Assembly (NCBI GenBank): GCA_030762175.1
Contig: CM060846.1
Span: 241,019,512 to 241,083,511, forward strand
Source of the DNA: Metallyticus violacea
Lineage: Eukaryota; Arthropoda; Insecta; Mantodea; Metallyticidae
Direction of reading: 5' to 3'
Length of the DNA: 64,000 nt
Both the position numbers and the translations under genes were made by a program. The notes below the pieces were generated by a model that saw nothing but the letters and a program-made list of their open reading frames with translations, was not told the DNA's origin and searched no databases. Shown here piece by piece: positions 58,813 to 64,000 of the stretch (its first letter is position 1; the number at the start of each line of letters is the position of its first letter).

Positions 58813-59990
58813 TAAAATCATTAGAACACCCACATACACGCAACCCTGCCCCCTGTACATATTGTAAATACTAGCCTCCACGAGTTAAGTAAGCTAAGCA
58901 AGAATTAAACAATACTGTATCAAGATAGGTAAGCTAAGCATAAAAATAACATTGTAAGTACTCATAGTTCTTAGGAAATCATACCCATCAAATGTAATTT
59001 ATAAACCAAATGAAACCGTTCTCATGGGCGCATCAACCAGATCACCCATGCATGGGTTTCATTTACCAATAATTGTAGAAACTCCTTGACAATGTATAAC
59101 AAAATGCTAAATTTGAACCTGTAAGGCTGTACAAGAAACAGCCAATGAGGAAATTGAACCAATAAAATCATCTGAATTTGAATATAAGTAAAGGCAATCG
59201 AGGAGTACGAGTAAATCAGTCAGTCAGTAAGTATGAGTAAGTCAGTGAGTCGAGGAGTAAGAGTTTGTTGGGCAGTCAGTAGATGGGAGTCAGTCAGTCA
59301 GAGAATAAGAGACAGTCAGTCAGTCAATAAGAGGTAAAGAAGGCTCAAGTGTCGTTTAACACTCACGTAGATAGAACTCAGGTCTCCGCGGACAGTTTTT
59401 GCAAGCGTGTATATAGTGTTGTTAATAAACTATAAGTTAAAGAGATTGTTGTGCTTTGCTCTGTAGCTGGTGTTCAAAACCTTCTTGTCCCGTTGGCTAC
59501 AAGTCACAAACATCCAGTATAGCAAACCCTGAGATCCTAATATCCACGACAGAAACCCCATCAAGCGGAGCAGCAGAGGACAACTGTGAAACGACTACTT
59601 AGCGGTCAGCCGCATCCACCATACAACCCCACAACTATCTTACGCGCCTCCATTATAATACTGCCTCAAATTGGCTCACCATCGTGGGGCATTGATGTTA
59701 AACTTATGCCCCCAATCATCCCATCCTGCTTCAATTTCCTACTCTGGATATGTTTTCATATTTTTCAGGCATAAAGTAAAAATAAACCAGCTTATCATCT
59801 TCGTTACTGTGTAGACATTATAAATAACAATATAATTTATCGTGGTTAAAGAGAGAAATGCAGCTCAATGTTAAAATGAAAGCAGTAATTTTTCTAAAAT
59901 TATTTCTGTTTGGGTGATAAGTGGGACTTTTAATGTAGCAAACTCGCTATTATGGCAAAAACTCATTTCTGTGAAACATTATTTTGCTAA
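58813..59990. other. LINE 3' region and possible LTR-like sequence, unassigned
   Basis: The Jockey 3' untranslated region probably starts here. From about 59200 to 59340 CAGT-rich short repeats occur. Then come GTTAATAAACTATAAG near 59420 (a poly(A)-signal-like context common in LTRs) and TTGGCTACAAGTCACA near 59490. I could not define termini or a partner, so a solo LTR is only a possibility. Confidence 0.35.
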
Positions 59991-60042
59991 TTATTACCAC
60001 GGCTATTATTATTATTTTATTAGGTATAGTTATTATTGTAAT

Positions 60043-60067
60043 CATTATTATTATTATTATTATTATT

Positions 60068-60133
<66 letters not shown>
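60043..60133. repeat. (TTA)n/(TAA)n palindromic microsatellite
   Basis: About nine TTA units run directly into more than 20 TAA units, so the tract can fold on itself. Its right edge is 26 nt inside the intron from the donor site of HGD exon 60160-60295. Confidence 0.95.
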
Positions 60134-60134
<1 letters not shown>

Positions 60135-60159
60135 TTGTATTGATATATATATTACAAAC

Positions 60160-60295
60160 CTGTAAACGCTGTCCCAGACAGTTGTTCCGCATATAATCCA
60201 TAGGGACATTTTTGAGGATTGTTTTGCCCTTTTGGTAAAGAGTCGGGACATCGTGGATCTTCAGAAGTAAATTCATTGCCAAATCCAGACATATA
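60160..60295 (-). CDS. HGD: HGD exon (first exon found, N-terminal region)
   Basis: The exon reads [40 protein letters not shown] and GTAFT, the family signature at the start of homogentisate 1,2-dioxygenase (human ...[43 protein letters not shown]). The acceptor is TATTTCAG before TAT and the donor is GTTTGT after a single G that begins the next Ala codon. The 136 nt are 45 codons plus one base. In vertebrates a very short first exon precedes this Tyr, so the initiator ATG is expected in a separate exon to the right. I did not find it convincingly. Confidence 0.98.
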
Positions 60296-63200
60296 CTGAA
60301 ATATAACACAACAGATATTCAATAATATAAATTAAAATTAATGCACAAAAATGAGATGGTAAAAGCCCTGTTACAATCGCTGAAATTAGAAACAATTTTA
60401 ATAATTCAGTCAGAATTACTGCTTCTGACACAATTTTGCAGCATACTGATGATGTCAATTGTTTCTGAATGATGTGCAAACTGTTTTTCTTCTCTTGAAA
60501 CGTATAAATATTGTACAAAATAATTTAATTTCTGTTAGGTAAAGAAATAGAATTATACTCATGCCTTATATATAGATGCCCTAAATCTTTCTCAGATTAA
60601 TGTTACATATTTAATGTTAAAATTACTTAATATATTAATATTTTTATTTTTTTAAATATTGTCTTAATAAGTTGACTGGTGAGCTGCGTGTTTGGTATCC
60701 TTTAAAGAGCAACTATAAACATTCTGATTATCATCTCTTTTTAAAGTAAAACACTGTAGTTTAGGAGTGGAATAAAATTAAGCTTCTCATTTTATTTTGC
60801 AGTGTGTTTTAATAATATAAGGCTTGCAATTTAACAGTGTGTCGTGTGCGCATTATTTCTCGTCACGAACGATGGGCAGGTTATGGCTGAAGGTAAGCCA
60901 GTGGTAATGACGCAACGGAATTTGCCGCAATCTCGACAAATAGACTCTGCTTCGCTTTTACGTTAGGATTTTTGCATAATATAAAGCAGTTAGACCCCTT
61001 AAAAATTGAGAAAATTATAAACGTTTAAAATTAAAGGTCGATTTTAAATTAACTAATGTAAAAAAAAATCCTGAGAAAAGAAAAATAAGAAAATATACAG
61101 CAATCTTCGTCCTTGGCGCATTAAAGTACTGAAACTCTAATCCGTATGACTTACCGAGGTACAGGTTTAAAAACTAAGATATTCAGTTTCAAGATTACGC
61201 TTTCTTATAAGTAGTTTTTATCCATGATAGAAGCATTTATAGAACCACAATACATGTTTTTTGAGGTAATGCATGGTTTCACTTGAACGTCGTGCAAAAC
61301 ATTACGTTACTGGTGTTAACTGGAGCCAGCCATTCGTTATAAAACTTCACTATATGATCCGAATTATCATATTTGGTTCGCTATTAGTGCAAAAATAATA
61401 AGTGACTCAATGTTTTATATAAAGACACATTTAAACACAACTATATTCATATTATTTCCAATTATTCTATTTCCACACAGAAGTTATGCAAGAACTGGCT
61501 GATATAGTCCACTTTTGATTATTTAAGCTTTAGATTCGTCACTGAAGATCATGGAAGAAAATCATTGATTTTTTCATGCCCGCTGTTTTTATTTCTCTGC
61601 ACTCCCGAAGATGGACGTCAGAGTAGTTGACACCCCGCATTGATCAAATCCAGTTAATTCCGCATTATCTGCAAGGGAATTTACTTTGCAGTTACCCTAA
61701 GATGGCATTGACAGTGTCGTAAGAAGAGGACGCTAGTGCTCATTGGTGATAAATATTGACGGGTCCCAATCGCCCAATAAATGAGCGTAATTTTTTATTG
61801 TTTTAATGTAGTATACAGAGGAAATACAAAAGAGTTATTGTGAATAAAATTGAGATTGCGGATAGAACACAATGTTTTATTGAAAAATATCATATTATGT
61901 AGAGTACAGATTAATTAAATAGGTGGTGGTAATAAAATTTTGTGATTTGTGAAAATAGGCATGCATACATTGTAAATAGTAAGAAATATTAAAATCACCA
62001 GTTTTGTTCAATGTAATCACCACAGTTTCAAATATAGGCATGCACTACAGGTAATAATAGACAATATAGTACAGCGATGTCTGATGATAATTTTGGAGAG
62101 ATGGTGGGCGGTGAGTGGAAAGGTTTGACATCTTCAGTATCTATTTAACATGGGAGCAGGAGGCAGATGATGACCTTGGGTGATTCTAGTGACCAGGTCA
62201 GGTGGATGTACTAAAGGTGGTCACCGTTTTGTTCTCAGACGGCGGGCAGGTAAATGGGGATAATGTCTCCGACATTAAGAGTAGCCTCGTTTGGAAAGCA
62301 TCCGTTAAGATGACTCTATTGTCGATGGCGGTTGTAGTATGTTTGCCAAAACAAAAGGTACATCTAGTTTAGGCGACCAAGTGTAAAAATGTTGACGTTA
62401 AGTACGTATGCACTGGAGGAGTGAATTTGGTTGTGACGATTTTAGCATTGTTTTGCTGGAAGACGACCTAATGTAAAGGATTTTGAAAGAGTATATTATC
62501 CGTCCACGTTAACAGTGTGTGCGACGTCAGTAGCCGGACGCTGAGATTGTTTTCCTATCCAACGCATGTCTTGATATACACTTCTAAGACCTACCATATT
62601 CACGAATGTTGCATTAAACTCACAAACACTCTATTTTTATAAGCGCACGATCAGATACACAACAGCTGGTGGTGAATCCCTCACATTGTTTCATTTTTAA
62701 GGCAACACGTAAATTTATCTGTACTAAATCAGTGTCATCTGAAACTAGAGCTACCCTCCCCTCCTTACGTAGAAAATGACCAGCAGTACAAACATACCAC
62801 TAATTATATTTTCAAAAATTCAACGATTTTGTCCATTTATCGCATCTAATGTACACCACCGTTTTAGGGCCACATTTTTCTCTATGTCTTTTCAAACTAT
62901 CACAATAATTCTTATTTCCACAAATCATCGGGTGACATGTTCATTTCACACCAAACGCAATGTTCTTTATTTCCACGGAACAGAACCCATGTGCGCAACA
63001 CTAGCGGCATACCGGCAGTGCCACGTAACAGCAACAAATCATTCATTTGCTCCCATCACTCCAAATTTCTCACATTGCTGTTACTCTATGTCAATTACTC
63101 TATCAAAATCCCCCTCAACCTTTTCAACAACTTCTTACACACTTTCCATGTACATTCACTTTAACTAACACAAATAATGATCCTTTGGTTGTCATGTGAT

Positions 63201-64000
63201 ACTCATCCCTCCCGGTAAGCGGCCAGTATACTGAACATACACAATTTATATTTTATCCTAAGAAATATAGCTACACCTCAATTCCCTTCTTCTGTTAACT
63301 TACTCCATGTCCCATTTTTAACCGCATTCTTTATGAACAATCCGATTACTTCATTACTATAAAAACACACTCCGAATTAGTTTGTAAGAACATGTTGATT
63401 TTTCCGTCCCTAGTGCATCCAACGACACTGGCGCCCATGTTGGCAAACTCGACGTAACTCAAATTTCTCAATCTGGAGTATCAACGACTAATGAATGCAG
63501 TGAAGTCGAAACATTTAATTCTACAGTCAGAACAGTTTACAAGTCTCGTTACATAGTTCAGCCTGTCGGAGGTTAAACTCCACGTTGCCAAGATTTTCTT
63601 GCGTAGAACTATTCTCAGTGTAGCTATAGGTTATAACTTTAATAAAATCCTTTGTTAAATGCCTAAATCTCGTAATACTTTCTGTCTTTATTTATTTTTT
63701 TTTTTTTTTTGTCACAAAGTAACTACTATTTCAAAGCTAAAACTCCCGAATTGTTAATTGGGATTAATGGACGATCAAATAGAGTAGTCATTAGCTCCCA
63801 AACAAAATCAAACTTGACCAACGAAAATGGTAAAAGAGTTCAAGATCTAATAAAGGATCAAAATGTCACACTAATTCCCAAGGAAATAAAAAAAAATACC
63901 AGTACACTACCATAATTGGTGTTGGAAAGATTGTTAAGTGCACTCTTGAGGCAAGAAATATTTACAACTTCGGAAAGGAGCGTAATTCACATGTATGCGT
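60296..64000. other. Upstream region of HGD, no gene confirmed
   Basis: The first 550 bp are AT-rich. Beyond about 60840 the sequence is less AT-rich with scattered CpG, compatible with promoter or upstream exon territory. Short frames (for example plus strand 62776-63168) lack recognisable similarity. The missing first HGD exon, and its promoter, may lie here or further right. A T17 run precedes 63710. Confidence 0.4.

Noticed and set aside
59984..60196. Long low-complexity frames of Asn, Ile, Leu or Tyr repeats
   Set aside because: They are translations of the TAA/TTA microsatellite.
60883..60894. ATGGCTGAAGGTAAG as the missing first exon of HGD (resembles Met-Ala-Glu plus a donor)
   Set aside because: It is on the plus strand, opposite to all HGD exons.
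63134..63150. Minus-strand ATGGAAAGTGTGTAAG as a short first HGD exon
   Set aside because: The better donor position gives the wrong phase for the Tyr-starting exon, and nothing else supports it.
1..64000. Bacterial-type features (operons, CRISPR arrays, ribosome binding sites)
   Set aside because: Spliced exons, SINEs and LINEs show a eukaryotic nuclear genome. No regularly spaced direct repeats were seen.

Overview
This is a eukaryotic, AT-rich window, almost certainly from an arthropod and most likely an insect with a large, repeat-rich genome. The evidence is one recognisable host gene with GT-AG introns of 6.6 to 17.5 kb, tRNA-derived SINEs of a layout I associate with arthropods, and a dense mixture of old LINE, Penelope-like, Jockey, Tc1/mariner, hAT and Ty3/gypsy copies. 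Species is not determinable by eye.

The host gene is homogentisate 1,2-dioxygenase (HGD), which opens the aromatic ring of homogentisate in tyrosine breakdown. It runs on the minus strand. Six internal exons (60160-60295, 52454-52584, 37993-38176, 20432-20511, 12279-12378, 5431-5657) join in phase and give about 286 residues, from just after the usual N-terminus to the active-site region at FDH. The short first coding exon was not found. The C-terminal exons with the iron ligands lie left of the window. Everything else is intronic or upstream sequence.

Layout by intron. Left edge to 5.4 kb: simple repeats, a broken DDE-like transposon protein of an unclassified family, and two SINEs. 5.7-12.3 kb: a LINE with an N-terminal 2A-like motif (copy 1), a hAT remnant, and two head-to-head Penelope-like copies with an internally deleted Tc1/mariner element between them. 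12.4-20.4 kb: a second copy of the unclassified transposon protein, then a three-level nest (SINE inside an ORF1-only LINE inside copy 2 of the 2A LINE). 20.5-38.0 kb: more Penelope-like copies, two CR1-like LINEs (one with an SGNH-esterase ORF1), two long hairpins, a hAT relic, both SINE families and three Tc1/mariner transposases. 38.2-52.5 kb: a Ty3/gypsy retroelement (gag to integrase) followed by a GC-richer block with envelope-like broken reading frames. 52.6-60.2 kb: complex single-copy-looking sequence, a short tandem repeat, a tRNA-like remnant, a SINE and a Jockey-type reverse transcriptase end. 60.3-64.0 kb: upstream region of HGD.

The most interesting signals are the intact NPGP 2A-like sequence after a hydrophobic leader in LINE copy 2, the ORF1-only non-LTR element with its own target-site duplication, and three tiny SINE stubs that all begin inside the same small hairpin. 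Two near-perfect long inverted repeats (48 and 102 bp arms) also stand out. No mobile element here has an intact reading frame for a complete enzyme.
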